Shown here: positions 1 to 12,500 of the stretch, piece after piece
How positions within the stretch are numbered: the first letter of the stretch is position 1
Layout: each line of letters opens with the position of its first letter
Origin: Acanthosoma haemorrhoidale
Lineage: Eukaryota > Arthropoda > Insecta > Hemiptera > Acanthosomatidae
Reading direction: 5' to 3'
Assembly: GCA_930367205.1 (NCBI GenBank)
Contig: OV884012.1
Coordinates: 38,207,520 to 38,271,519, forward strand
Length of the DNA: 64,000 nucleotides
Made by a program: the position numbers and the translations under genes
The notes under the pieces: model-generated
What the model was told of the DNA's origin: nothing
The model's database searches: none
Seen by the model: only the letters and a program-made list of their open reading frames with translations

Positions 1-99
1 AGATCTTTGATTTCTTTTATATTGACGTCCTTGATGCAGTTTTTCATCCTCAATCCAATGGTGGTATTAGTTTTTAAATATCTCCAATACTTAAGGAGA
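1..99. repeat. Direct repeat copy 1, possible gypsy LTR end
   Basis: Bases about 18-99 closely match 476-557, 458 bp away, with only a few differences (both contain the string attgacgtccttgatgcag). The second copy lies just beyond the end of the minus-strand gypsy polyprotein remnant, where a 3' LTR would be expected. The arrangement suggests the start of a second LTR-length unit cut by the window edge. No clear terminal dinucleotides were identified, so the LTR reading is an inference. Confidence 0.45.
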
Positions 100-475
100 T
101 ATCGCGGTTTAAAGTAATTGTGTATTGCTGGTTTAGTATCCTTTTTAAATGAAGGGGCAACGAGGGTTTTTGGAAGATAATTATTAAACTAGTGGAGATA
201 TTCAACTGTAAACAGTTAGAAACTGTTTAGAATGTTTTTCTTTATAAATGGTGAAAGTTTCTGCAAAAAAGAGAACATTGATGTTTTGAGAAAAAAACAA
301 AGTCTAATACATGCATTTTTTTTTTACTTAAAAAAAAAAAGGTCTTTGATTTGTATGAAACTTGGATGCTATATGAAGGACACTAAACTCTATATATAGG
401 AGCAGTCTGTTCCTCTCTATATAAACAGGAGAGAGAGAGAAATTTTGTTAAAAATTTGAATAAATAGATTTTTTT

Positions 476-557
476 CATATTGACGTCCTTGATGCAGTTT
501 TTCATCCTGAATCCAATGGTGATATTAGTTTTTAAATATCTCCAATACTTAAGGAGA
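476..557. repeat. Direct repeat copy 2, possible gypsy LTR end
   Basis: This is the partner of the repeat at about 18-99. It sits immediately downstream, on the minus strand, of the integrase C-terminal remnant. The 375 bp between the copies holds A/T runs, a short GA run near 430 and TATA-like sequence, as an LTR promoter region might, but nothing definite. Confidence 0.45.
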
Positions 558-559
558 AG

Positions 560-2860
560 GTTGGGTTGGGGCCGAGGGGTGGTCAAACGTGCTTGTACTT
601 CTTCGGATCTGTTCTACGTTTCGCTTTACCACCGCTTCATAAAGTTTCCCTAAGTAATGTACTTTGCCGAGAACTGTAGATTTTTTTCCAAACTTCCATA
701 TCGATTTGCTGATGTAAATTCGTACTTGCACCCTGTCTCCACGTCAAATTTTAGATGTTGCTTTCTTGTTCCTGAGACTTTTGATCTAGTTTTTCAATTG
801 GTCCAATTTTCTTCTAGTCAGACAATTAGTCTTCGGTTTAGAAACGCCAGAGACTCCATCTCGTTCAAAAGCTGTGCTCTCTAGTAAAACAAACATTTGA
901 TGGATTTTCTCGTGTACCGTTCCTGTCTCGTTAACCATAGATTCCAATCTATTTTTGAGGGTTTTGGGCTAATATTTTTGTTTGGAGTGGTGCCTGGGTG
1001 TCCTGGAGCAATAGTTGTATGCAGAATTCCATTTCTATATAGGAATGATTGAAATGCTTCAGATTTGAAAATTGAAGCGTCGTCACTCACTAAGGCACAC
1101 GACATCCCGTTCTTGCTGAATACCTCACTTAGATTCCTGATAGTTGAGTCACGTCAATTGTAGGTACAGATTGTTGGCTCATCGCTTCTGCCCATTTAGA
1201 TAAGGCATCTACTACTATGAGGGACCTTAGGGAAAGCTTAATGAATATTAATTATTCCCCAGTTTGCTAAGGGTCTCCCAGGGGTGTGGTGGAGCCTTGA
1301 TTTGGTTGTTTTTTATTTCTACGCACGCCCTGCACGCACATGCCAGGTTTTCCAGATATTTATCTATGTTCTTCAATAGCAGTATCTACGCTCAAGGATT
1401 TCATCCGAAATATGACACCTTCATGTAAACTATATTCGGTTGACTCATGTGTACCATGTCTTGCAGTGTCTTGTTAATTGCAGATAATTCTGGGCCTTTA
1501 GTTGTTTCCCTGAGTAGAATAGTTGTCTCTGATGTTACGTTTGACCTAATTACATTAAAGACCTAACAATCTTTGTCAGTCAACCATTTTGTTGTGATTA
1601 GTGGAGAGCGTGTAAGGTTGTCTGCATTTGAATGTTCTTCGGATCGTTGAAATTTGATGTAGTCGAATCCTGAAAGGGACATCAAGAATCTAAGTAGCCT
1701 ATATGCCGTGACAACTTGATGTTTTGAGTGAGGGTTAAATATGTACGGTTATCTGTTACTAACGTGAATCTACGGCCAAAATTGTATAGATAATATTTGT
1801 GTAGTGGCCAATAAATGGCCGTTACCTTCTTGTCTAACTGTGAGTATTTTTTTTCACACAACAGAGAACGTCGACCAAAACTTACTGTTCCGCTCCATCA
1901 ATTATGTGGGGAAAATGGCTGATAATCCTACTGGGCTATCTTCTTTTATACTCTTAAAGGAATCCTTACATTCCAATGTCCACTAAAATTTTTTATTTCT
2001 TTTGAGAAGTTCATACAGAATACTAGGTACAGAATCAATGTAATTTTAGGTATAAATTTGGAGTAATATGGTGTACATCCTATTAGTGTGTGGACGTCTT
2101 CTGCGTTCTTTGGTTTGGGAGCTTCCAAGATAGCTTTGACTCCTTGTCTGGGCACTTCTTTAATCCTACATCGTTGACAACATTCCCGAGAAAGTTTATT
2201 TTTTTCTCAAACAATTGACTCTTTTGTTTCTTTATGGGCAGATCAATGCTCTGAAGTAGATACAAACATTTGTTCAGACGCTGGTATCATTCTTCTATAT
2301 TGATCCCAGATTATTATGTTGTCAAAGTAGAAAGCCGTACCATGAAGTACTAGATCAACAATTTTACTAAATTCTCTAGAGGGCTGTTTTTATTCCAAAA
2401 GATAGGCGTTTCTTTAATTATACACCCCTGTCCGTTGAAATCGCTTGTACCTTTTGACTTTCCATATCCATTGGAACATGTAAATAGGCTTTGTGCACGT
2501 CCAGAACACAAAACAGCCTGGTCGCTCGTATATTGTTTTGAACATCTTCAATATATAGTATATCTACTATCAAACACATTTCCCATTTTATTTGCTTTCT
2601 ATTATCTTATCAGCGGAGACTTCATCTTTCACAAAACAGATTTCTCAAACCATAAAAAAGGGAGGATGTGGATACTTCTTTAACAAAAACAGGTTATTAT
2701 TTTTGTGCAATTTATAAAGAAAAGAAACTCCGGATCTGCTCCATCTGATCTAGAGATGATAAAATGGGACATAATTTATCCCTTTATCTCCGTTAATCCG
2801 GTGACTAAATTCCTTAATGATAACCTCCTCAAACTTTCCAAGCCAACTGTCCTTCTTCCC
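560..2860 (-). mobile_element. Degenerate Ty3/gypsy retrotransposon (RT, RNase H, integrase)
   Basis: Read on the minus strand, fragments appear in the pol order of gypsy elements. Around 2,540-2,400 is an RT segment with VLDVHKAYLHVPMD, then FDNIIIW near 2,320, where the usual catalytic D-D pair has become D-N. At 2,265-1,946 follow FLGNVVNDVGL and a DVHTLIGCTPYYSKFIP connection segment. RNase H remains near 1,780-1,580 (LVTDNRTYLTL, then a degenerate SNADNLTR). Integrase lies at 1,105-881 (SDDASIFKSEAFQSFLYRNG and a histidine-proline motif), and a C-terminal tail at 731-549. Frames change repeatedly and stops are frequent, so this is a dead copy. Confidence 0.75.
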
Positions 2861-2861
2861 C

Positions 2862-4130
2862 TTGGTTGAGTAAGGAAATAAAATACTTAATGAGTCGTTG
2901 GAACGCAGCCTTAAGAAGGCTCATTCGCACCAAGCACCCTGAAGACCAAACTCTCTTCAACATTCTGCGCAACCTCACCCAGGCCAAAATCTTTGATGCT
3001 CAATTCCTATCCTTCCACAAGTTATTGTCATCCACCCATGGCTCCCGGATGACAACCAGAAGGAGGCCACCTCTGCAAATTTTTTTCTTATAAATACAAA
3101 CACCTCACCTGTAAGACATATTTCTCCTAACGACCTCAATTCTCAATTTTGGTCAACTCTTAGGACTTCATCAAATCAACTTCCCTCCTGGCCTAACAAC
3201 ACGATCAGCAACTTCAATCAATAATACTTATTTTCTGTAGCATACCATGGTGTCCTCCCCACACCATTTCTTCAATCATAAAATCAAGAGCAATATATGC
3301 AGGTCCCAATGTGATCCTCATTAAATTACTAAAGCTTAGTCACCCCACAATTCTTTCCCCTGAGAAAGATTAAATGTTTTCCCCTAAATGATGTTCCTAA
3401 CCCCACCTCTCCAAATGACTGCTGCCCTATATCAACAATTTCTAACCTTTTCAAACCCTTCCAAAGACATTTACAATCCAACTTTACACATTTCTTAAAT
3501 CACACCTTAATCCCCTCCAATCCAGCTTCCAACTAAGATTTTTCCAATTCCTGCATTAAAAATTAGACCTCCAACACACCATTGATCAACCATTCATCAC
3601 TATTCTGATCTTCTTATTTTGTACCAAAGCATTCGATACCTTTGACCCCTTCTCCATTCTTCTATAAAAACCATCAACAATATCCTTCTCAAACTGTGCC
3701 ATCTTATGGTTCGATTCATTCATTTCTGGCTGAACCCGAATTGTCCTTGTCCCTGATCAATCCCCCTCCAAACTACTTCCATTATTTTCTGGTGTAGTGA
3801 AAGATTCATCCATTTCTCCATTGTATTTACATCAATGATGATTCTCAAATCATCTATCCAATACTGTTCATACCACCTTTATGACCTCTATGGACTATGA
3901 TTCACCTCTACATTGAGACAGTATGATCTGAACCGAATTGGGTCCTGGGCCTACCTCTGCAAACTTCTCCTCTAAGCCATAAATGGCATATACTTCATAA
4001 TGAATGTTCATTGTGTAAAAATGTTTTCTTTAGTAAAAAACTTAGGTTTGATCCTAGCTCAAAACCTCACAACCACTCAAAAGAATTACTCAACAATCAA
4101 TGCCCACCATAAACACTGCTCAATGAATCC
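2862..4130 (+). mobile_element. Very decayed non-LTR retrotransposon RT remnant
   Basis: Plus-strand translation gives weak but ordered matches to a Jockey/CR1-type ORF2. A linker-like stretch appears at 2,866-3,093 (MSRWNAALRRLIRTKHP). Near 3,400-3,520 a CCPISTISNLFKPFQRHL segment resembles the RT motif RPISLL...FE. Near 3,625 there is KAFDTFDPFSIL, resembling the KAFDSV catalytic motif. Stops and frame changes are dense. The remnant and its flank are interrupted by element A1. Confidence 0.5.
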
Positions 4131-4242
4131 CCCAGGCTACACTCATATCAAACCTACCCACTCCTCCTCACTTTTCTGGTCTCTTCTTATTTTGACTGCG
4201 GTTGTGTGGGGCTATTCCTGTCAGATGATTCCGAGGCTCGAC

Positions 4243-4258
4243 TAAAGAGCAGCCCTCC
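4243..4258. repeat. Target-site duplication of element A1, left copy
   Basis: The 16-bp string taaagagcagccctcc is repeated exactly at 8,049-8,064, immediately after the AAT-repeat tail of element A1. The initial bases could also belong to the tail, so the secure duplication is 15 bp. Confidence 0.85.
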
Positions 4259-7200
4259 CCGTGGCGGGGGCTGGGGGGCGCGCTGGGTCTGGGCCCTCTG
4301 TGATGGGGAGGCCTGGGTTTAGCGCTGTCTCCCGGCGTCCGCCTCGGGGTGGCCCTCCGGGGACCGGCGGGCACTGATCATGGTGGTAAGGCTGCTGCAA
4401 ATTAATCTGCACCACTGTATTGCAGCATGTGGTGTTCTGCAGCAGTATGTGAGAGGTAAGGATATTGATATCATTCTAATACAAGAACCTTACCTGTATA
4501 AGGGCAGGATGGGGGGGCTGGCGATGCGTGGGTATGAGATTATTTCTGTACCCACGCGTGCCAGAGCCTGTATCCTGCATAAGAGCAGTCTTAAAATGCT
4601 GCCTCTATGGCAATATTGTTCTAGAGATTTAGCAGCAGCTCAAATGGCCCTTAACGAGGGAAATCAAGGTGGGAGGTTGACGATTGCATCTGTCTACCTC
4701 CCATATGAAGAAGAAGTCCCGACCGAGGCACTTAGTAAGCTAACGGAAGGGACTGGCCTAAGGGGCGAGCTTATAGCATCGCTTGACGCGAACGCTCACC
4801 ATCAGCTCTGGGGGAGCAAGAACAACAACCAGAGAGGTGAGTGTTTAGTAGAGTACATAACTAGTAATGACCTAGACATTCTAAACAGAGGCAATATTGC
4901 CACTTTTAACAATAGAATCAGATCTGAGGTCATTGACATAACCCTTAGCACACGCACTATAAGCCTAAGGGTTAAAGGCTGGCACGTCTCTGAAGAAGAG
5001 TCATGCTCAGATCATAGATACATTAGATTTGATCTAAGTGGTAACATCACGTCCGAAGCTGTGTATAGGAATCCCAAACTTACAAACTGGGAAACCTACT
5101 ATACACAGCTTGAGGAGGAGGTCAAATGCTGTCCTAGAGTGGTGAGTAGCAACTGGCATTTGGAACATTTAAACTCAACATTGATTGAGGCAATAATTAA
5201 GTCATACACTGATAATAACACTGTATGTAATGTTAGATCCAACAGGAACTGTCCCTGGTGGAACAATAAACTTGGCAAGTTAAGAGCTCTTACACGTAAA
5301 CTCTTTAACGCGGCCAAAAGATCAGGCAGATGGGACACTTATAAACGTGCACTCACTGATTATAACAAAGAAGTCAGAAAGGCTAAAAGAAGGGCGTGGA
5401 AGAAATTTTGTAACGAAATAAACGATACAACTTCCATGTTTAGAGTAAATAGGATCTTATCCAAGCAGTCTGACAGGGGAGTATTGGGCTCCGTCAGGGT
5501 GGGAGGGGGCTATACGGATTCTGAGGAGGGAACCCTCGGTGCCCTGGCGCGCGCGCATTTTCCTGGCTGCGGACTGATGGATACGATTAATAATGACCCT
5601 ACCAACTGTGAACACACTAGTTGCAAGGGTAACTGGGCAGAAGCAAATAAAATTGTCAATTCTGCAAGAGTGGAGTGGGCAATCAATTCTTTTGCTCCCT
5701 TCAAATCACCTGGTACTGATGGGATTTTCCCAGCCTTGCTACAAAAAGGCCTACCAGTAATTAGGCCCCTTATACTTACCTTGTTAAAGGGAAGCTTGGC
5801 ACTGAGCTATATTCCAGTAAGCTGGAGGATGGCAAAAGTGTGTTACATACCAAAACCTGGGAAAGAGTCCTATGACGAACCCAAGTCTTACAGACCAATA
5901 TGTCTGACTTTTTCTTGATGAAGACCTTGGAAAAGGTCATAGACAGACATATTAGGGATGGAATACTGGTCGAACGACCGCTCCATAGCGCTCAATTCGC
6001 TTACCAGGCAGGAAAATCCTGTGAAATTGCTCTCCACCACCTGGTTTCCAGGATTGAGAGATCCCTAGTTCACAAAGAAATAATGGTAGGCATCTTTGTT
6101 GATATAGAAGGTGCCTTTGATCGCACACCCTATAACACTATGGCATCGGCCTTAGAAAGAAAGGGGATTAGTTCCTTAGCCTCTAGCTGGATAAACACCA
6201 TGCTAGAGAATAGGATTTTACAATCACAATTGGGACAAACCAAACTGTGGATGAAGCCAGTGGGAGGATGTCCACAGGGAGGGGTGTTATCTACATTACT
6301 GTGGTGTTTGGTCGTTGACTCATTGTTAACAAACCTAAACTCTGCAGGGTTCTACGCACAGGGATATGCTGATGACATTGCTGTGCTCATAGGGGGCAAT
6401 TCTCAGAAACCATTTCTGAGTTGCTTTCCGCATCGATGGATCTTTTGAGGGATTGGTGTGAAAAGAATGGTTTAGGAAACAATCCCCAGGAGATAAATCT
6501 CTGTATCTTCACTAACAAAAGAAATGCTATAGTTAGACCACTCTATATAGGGGGGACACAGGTAAGCATTTGTAGTGAGGTAAAGCATCTAGGGGTTACT
6601 CTGGATAGTAAATTGGACTGGTCTAAACACATCAGGAATACTACTATGAAGGCACTTCGATGCCTCTATGCATGTAAAAGGGCTGTGGGTAGGACCTGGG
6701 GACTACAACCTAGAATGTTATTCTGGCTATATACCGCAGCAGTGAGACCAATGGTGCTCTATGCCTCTATGGTGTGGTGGCACAGAAGTAGTATTAGTAA
6801 AAATAGAACTTTGCTTGGCAAATTACAGATGCTTTCATGTCTCATGATCACTGGTGCCATGAGTACAACTCCTACTGCTGCAATGGAAGTCTTATTGAAC
6901 TTGAATCCACTGCACATAGAAGTAGAAGCGCAAGCCTTGAACGTGGCTTACAGACTTGCGAAATCAGGAACAAGATCCAAAGTCATGACTCACTTGGGAC
7001 ATGGGAACTTGTTCAGAAGAATTGATGAGGACGAGGTCCTGTCAATGCACTCTGACCTACAAGTTAAGAAACACACAGACGTTTTATACTGTGCGGAAAA
7101 CACAAAGACCAAACCACATAAACTGTGTATGGGATTAATTGCTATACAGACGGCTCACTAACAGAAAACGGATCAGGGGCCGGCATATGGAGGAAAGATA

Positions 7201-8048
7201 AACCAGAATCTGGGATTTCTATTCCTTTAGGTAGACACACCTCGGTCTTTCAGGCCGAAGTGATGGCGATCAATGTCTGTACCCAAACCTTAATTGGGGA
7301 GGGTGTAAGAAACAGACTGATCACAATTTTCATGGATAGCCAGGCAGCCATTGGCGCCCTGAGAAGCTATACGACCAGATCTTATTTGGTTGAGGAATGC
7401 AAAAACAACCTAAACACACTCTCGCTAGCCAATAAGGTTAGAATCGACTGGGTGCCAGGACACACAGGCATCACAGGCAATGAGAAGGCAGATGGCCTTG
7501 CAAAGGTGGGCTCAGAACAGACACCTCTTGCACCTGAACCCATATGTGGTATCAGCCTCAGCTACGCTAAAAGGCGTATAAAATTAGCTTTAGAGGACAG
7601 GGCAAGACTCTCTTGGAGAGAAACTAAGAAACAGGAACACGAAGAAGCCAAGACAGGCCAGAGAAGAAGCTCAGCACTTCTATCAATGGACAGGTGTACA
7701 CTCAAAAGTGTGACAGGACTCTATACAGGTCACTGTCGGTTAAACAAACACCTCTTTAATTTGGGGATAGTTGGATCACCAATCTGCAGATTCTGCAAGA
7801 AAGAGGGAGAAACGGCACGTCATATAATATGTGACTGTGATAACCTAGCTAGAAGGCGATACCTTCACTTTGGTAGTGATCGCATTGTAGACCCCAAACT
7901 ATGTGAACTGATCGATCCATTCGGTATCCTCAGATTTGCAAGGGCCGTGGGCCTGTCACATATATAGGACAGGGACATGGACGGCGCACAATAGGTCTCA
8001 CTGAGGCCGCGGTGCACAAATGCCGGAACAAAATAATAATAATAATAA
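4259..8048 (+). mobile_element. Non-LTR retrotransposon family A, copy A1, with RNase H
   Basis: This insertion of about 3.8 kb is bounded by exact 15-16 bp duplications. It opens with about 120 bp of GC-rich sequence, unlike the AT-rich surroundings, and the endonuclease ORF starts at 4,380. It ends with a roughly 80-bp 3' UTR and an (AAT)n tail. Order of domains: apurinic-type endonuclease, RT, RNase H, and a cysteine-rich C-terminal motif. RNase H plus a simple-repeat tail point to the I/LOA side of the non-LTR tree rather than Jockey. No ORF1 is present between the duplication and the endonuclease, so the copy is either 5'-truncated or of a type without ORF1. Confidence 0.85.
4380..7967 (+). 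pseudogene. Family A ORF2 polyprotein (EN-RT-RNase H), frameshifted
   Basis: The polyprotein would prime reverse transcription at a nicked target. The endonuclease begins with VVRLLQINLHHC and has IQEPYLYKG, SLDANAHHQLWGS and SCSDHRYIRFDL. RT follows with IPKPGK and SYRPICL, then VDIEGAFDRTPY, GCPQGGVLS and GYADDIAVLI, so the catalytic aspartates survive. RNase H begins with NCYTDGSLTENGSGAGIW and has MDSQAAIGAL and WVPGHTGITGNEKADGLA. A Cys/His motif CRFCKKEGETARHIICDC closes the protein. Three single-base frame changes split it: in the T-run near 5,910, near 6,405, and near 7,130, where copy A2 has one more A. A stretch near 7,640 differs completely from copies A2 and A3. Confidence 0.85.
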
Positions 8049-8064
8049 TAAAGAGCAGCCCTCC

Positions 8065-9368
8065 TTTTTCACAAGATAATTCATAACATTTATACTTGGG
8101 ATCCTTAGTGCTACCAAATTTTGATACACTACACGTAGTTGGGATAATTGTACCCTTCAGTCCATAGAGAATGCTTCCGGGTTTTTTTCATACCAGTAAA
8201 TAGTTGGCATTGGAGGAATTTACTTTTAGTTTAATCTTGTAAAGTGTCTACTAGCTGAAGTCATGCTTCTGACCATCTCAACTTGGTCCTCCTACATAAA
8301 TTGATATTAAGATAAAAACAATAAAAATAATATTTTTTAACTAGGTATGAATTCTTATATCAAGATTTAAATTCAAGATTAATATATTGCAATTAATAAT
8401 TTATTTATGGGTGTAAACAGTTTATAACATTCCAATAATTCGATAAACATATAGATATTATTATTACTCACTTTATCTTATCCATTCCTTCACCTGAGGA
8501 TGACAGTTTTACTGTTTAAGTGTTTGTACTGTAAAATAAAGAATAGTAGGAAGAGAACAATTTTAATATGATTAAAATCAATGTGTAACCGGCATTCTAC
8601 AAGAAATGAATGACAAATATTTATAAGGAAAAATCTATTAAAAAAGAACTAAAACTTAGAATAAACGTTTTCCCACTGGTATTAATTGCATTGTCGGTGT
8701 TAATTTTCCTTTTTTCATTTTATCACATGAAATAAAATGTAAATATACATAAAATTATACTTAATTCGTTTGTAGCAATAATTGCACCACAGTAGAACTT
8801 CATCCATTATGTTGGCACTTTTCAAGATAATAGTAAAAAGAAACCAAGCATTGATTTAGTAGCAAAGTAATACAAAAAAAAGTAAACATAAAATACATTT
8901 TACAAAGATTTAGCTCTGTTTCCCACTGGCATACATAATTAAACTATTTCCTTGAAAAAGCTATTATCTTTGTTATAATTGGCATGAGATCATAATAAGG
9001 TGCCTAAAACAAGAAATAAAGAATTATATTTTAGAAGTTTAAGCAGATATTAGGATTGAAATGCAACAGAATTATTAAATGAATTATTTAAATTGCAAAT
9101 ATTGACTGTTATTATTTTTAACACAAAAAGCTTTCACTGATCTTATTGAATTTCTTTAGTATTTGAGTGCTATTTCACTTACACCACCCCTTTGACAAAT
9201 GCAATTTTATTTAAAATGTATTAGATGTAGATTATTAAAGTATGTAAATTGGACTCTCCTGTCACAGAGCATGAAAATAAAATGGATGTGTATAGATGAG
9301 TGTTCTTGTGCATTAATGGTCATAAGGATTTTTATAAACAAAATAAAACTGTTTTTGGTATATTTGTT
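8065..9368. other. AT-rich intergenic DNA 3' of OBP-1
   Basis: No exon-like or protein-like sequence is recognised on either strand. The stretch is very AT-rich, with several ATTTATT-type motifs. It continues the pre-insertion sequence interrupted by A1. Confidence 0.5.
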
Positions 9369-9374
9369 TTTATT
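9369..9374 (-). terminator. Candidate poly(A) signal of OBP-1
   Basis: On the minus strand AATAAA lies about 150 bases after the OBP-1 stop codon. It is the first canonical hexamer I noticed downstream. Such hexamers are frequent in AT-rich DNA, so this is only a candidate. Confidence 0.4.
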
Positions 9375-9522
9375 TCACAGTCCAGTATAAAGAGTATAGA
9401 GAGAAAGTATGTTTTAAATATTATGTATATTAGAAATTTGTCAATAAGGTAATATTTAACTGCAAATATAGTTTATGTGATTTAATAATTCATATTAACA
9501 ATAACAAAAAATTGTTGAAGGT

Positions 9523-9558
9523 TCACTTAGATGGCGGTTCAGATAAAGGCAGACCACG
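9523..9558 (-). CDS. OBP-1 terminal exon
   Basis: Following the acceptor aatttttcag, 11 codons (RGLPLSEPPSK) end in TGA. OBP-2 ends with an exon of similar size in the same phase. Confidence 0.82.
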   Translation of the reverse strand, partial: RGLPLSEPPSK

Positions 9559-12500
9559 CTGAAAAATTAGTTTAAAAAATGTTAGTTTAATGAATGGCAC
9601 ATTACATAAAACAAATTCAAACGTTATATAAACAGATAGGTTTTTTGATGGAACAATTTTTATTTACCTGCTGTGCTTCTTGAAAATAACATTTCATCGC
9701 AGAGAAGGCAGTTTCACAACTGTTTCCGGTAGTCAGAGGAACTGGATAAATAACAAGAAAAAGATATTAATTGATCTGGAAAAGTTTCACAAATATAATA
9801 TTCAGAATCCATTATTAAAACTAAAATTAATGATCAAATTATAATCCAGGTATGATTTTGAAGATTTAGTTCAAACAGTTCTTGAGTCAGTTAACATGAT
9901 ATGAGAAAGATCCCCTTCTCAACATGCGTTCATGTTCCTAAATTAATAATTACCTTACAAATAAATTTTTTTTTTTGTTTCACATGTTGGTTCAGACAGT
10001 GCCCACTGCTTTATGAAAAAAACAGTTAGTGTCACAACTCCGATATTTTACTGACCCTCCTTCTGTTTCTTCAAGTTTCATTTATTGCCATTTAGTCACC
10101 AAATTTGGAATAAATGCAGTTTATGGATTTAAGAAAAATGCCTACTTTCTACATCTAATGACGATGTTTTACAATAAACAGCTAACATCTCAAAGTCAAT
10201 TACAATATTTTGCAACATCAGCTAGTTTAATTATTTATTGCCTGAATCGTTAGTACATTTGGCATGAAAACTGAACCTTACCTTAGGAAAAGTACTCACG
10301 TAGGTAACTTCGAAATGTACTCCTCACAATCCCTGCTGGCCTTTCTAAATTTCCAATTTAGAATTTTCTAAATATTCGTATTCACATAAATTTGAACATG
10401 GGGTCACCTACTAGTGGGGTAGGCGACAGGGAGGTAGTCACAAAATCGTTCTATCCCACCCCTTAAGTAACTGAGTTCCTAGCAATAGTTATGCCATGAG
10501 TCAGACAGAGGATCCGGGCTAGGTTACTTTGGTCACTGGTGACAGTTATATAATACTCATCTTTAGTAGAAACGTGTACCTCAGTTGAGACATATGGTCT
10601 CCCTTTTCTTTGTCTTTTAACCCCCTCCTAACCCTTTGCTACCTGCTAGGGTTATGATACCAACACTTGTGGTTTTTAAAAGACTCTCCTCAAACAAGAT
10701 TATTTAACTGACGCTGTTTTATTGTTAAGAGCTCGTGTCTAATATTCCCGGGGAGTGCCTGGCTATCAATCTATTAAAGATTAGCTTCTTTAAAATTTGA
10801 TTATGTATTGCATCTAAACAAGCATAAAACACAATTTCCTTAATATGACTTCCGGTTGTTCATTATAAATAACCAATTAGTTTATTGCCCGATTTGTGAA
10901 CCAACGGAAGCTTTTCTTTCATTTGTCCCTTTACCTACTGAGCCAATAGGTGTAGTTGTATGCCAGAAACAGTTATTGTAAATCTATATGCCCGTCTGTA
11001 AATCTAGATGGAGTTCGAAGCCAACAGGGGTTCGTCATCATGTTTTGATTTTTTTAAGTGGAACGCTATCGCCTAACTCAACGCGAAGAGCGGGCTGCCT
11101 CAATGTCCACTGAAGCCATATTAAAACCACTCATTAATATATAATTAATGAAATTCAAATATAGAATCCAACAAGAGCGAATTAATTTATTACTGTTATC
11201 ATTATGACTGCAAGTTTACTCAATACAGGTTATCGGTTATCAGGCGTCTCGCTATCAGTCAATATACAAAAGCATAAGCAATTGTAGAGGAAGCCCCACA
11301 TAAAACCTTCACGTTTTACTGATATACAATTCACCGAAATAAATAAAAAAATTAAACCTTCCCTGCATAAATCTGTGGTATCATTATATATAACATTTTT
11401 ATCTTTTTTTTTTTTTTTTTTTTTTCCTTAGCTCTCTAATTATAAGATTAAGGATGAGGGAAAAATAAAGGACTATTGGGTTGAGCGGATCCTTGTACTG
11501 GGAGTACCTGCTTGAAGGCGGTGTGAGGGAATAAAGGAGTGTGGGAAGCCTCGGTAGAGGTTGATTGTTGCGGTACAGTGGTGAGAGTCCACTGGTACAT
11601 TTTTATCTACAGTTGAACTCTTGAACGAATATTTCATGTATTCGAGGCAGTCTATGGGATGCACGGCACCTCTCTCTATTTGATTATACACTTCAAGCGA
11701 CTTTTTATGAATCAATTGTGAAAGTAGAAATATTTTTCTGCAGTAATATATTTTAACATAATTACCACTTTAAATGGTCTCTGTGGTTCAATCTGAAGTT
11801 TTCGATACTTACAGCAGTCCATTAAAGATTGTGGCAGGCCTTAAAAAAACCTGACAAAATTATAGACCACGGCATAAACTTTTAAAATATAACATCCAAA
11901 ACAGTTTCCTTGGCTCTGTTAGTAACAGCTATGATGAATTCATCTTACGAAAGGACCTTCCAAATATCTTCTAACGTGGCAATATAATTTCAGCATTGTA
12001 TTTATTTAGACCCTTAAATCTCTACAAGTAGTCTAACTCTCTTAAGGCAAGGTTCATCTAGTTTGTAAAAGGTGTGAATGTGTTCCTAAAAGTTGGTGGA
12101 ATATAGCTAGGCATTTTGGGTAGTTTTGGTATTTCACTGTCCAAAATCCAGATATTTGCTTAAGGGTTTGATAAACCTTACAGTTTCTCTTATTAACCCT
12201 TAGATAAGGAGCCGATAAGAGGATCAAAATTTAGACTCCAATATCGATTTAATATTATATACACATTGGATCATTATTAAGATACAGATTGAAATTGATA
12301 TATCTCAATACACAATTAATGATAATTCTGCGGACCTAATTTTGAGATGATTGATTGGAAAAAAACAAAGAAATTATAATGAATATAAGGTAGTGAAACA
12401 ATAAAGAATCAGATGTAAAATAATAATTTTTGTAAACTATTCCAGTAATTTTAATAAATATAAAAATGAAATCAATCCATGGTTCAACACCCCAAGAGGT

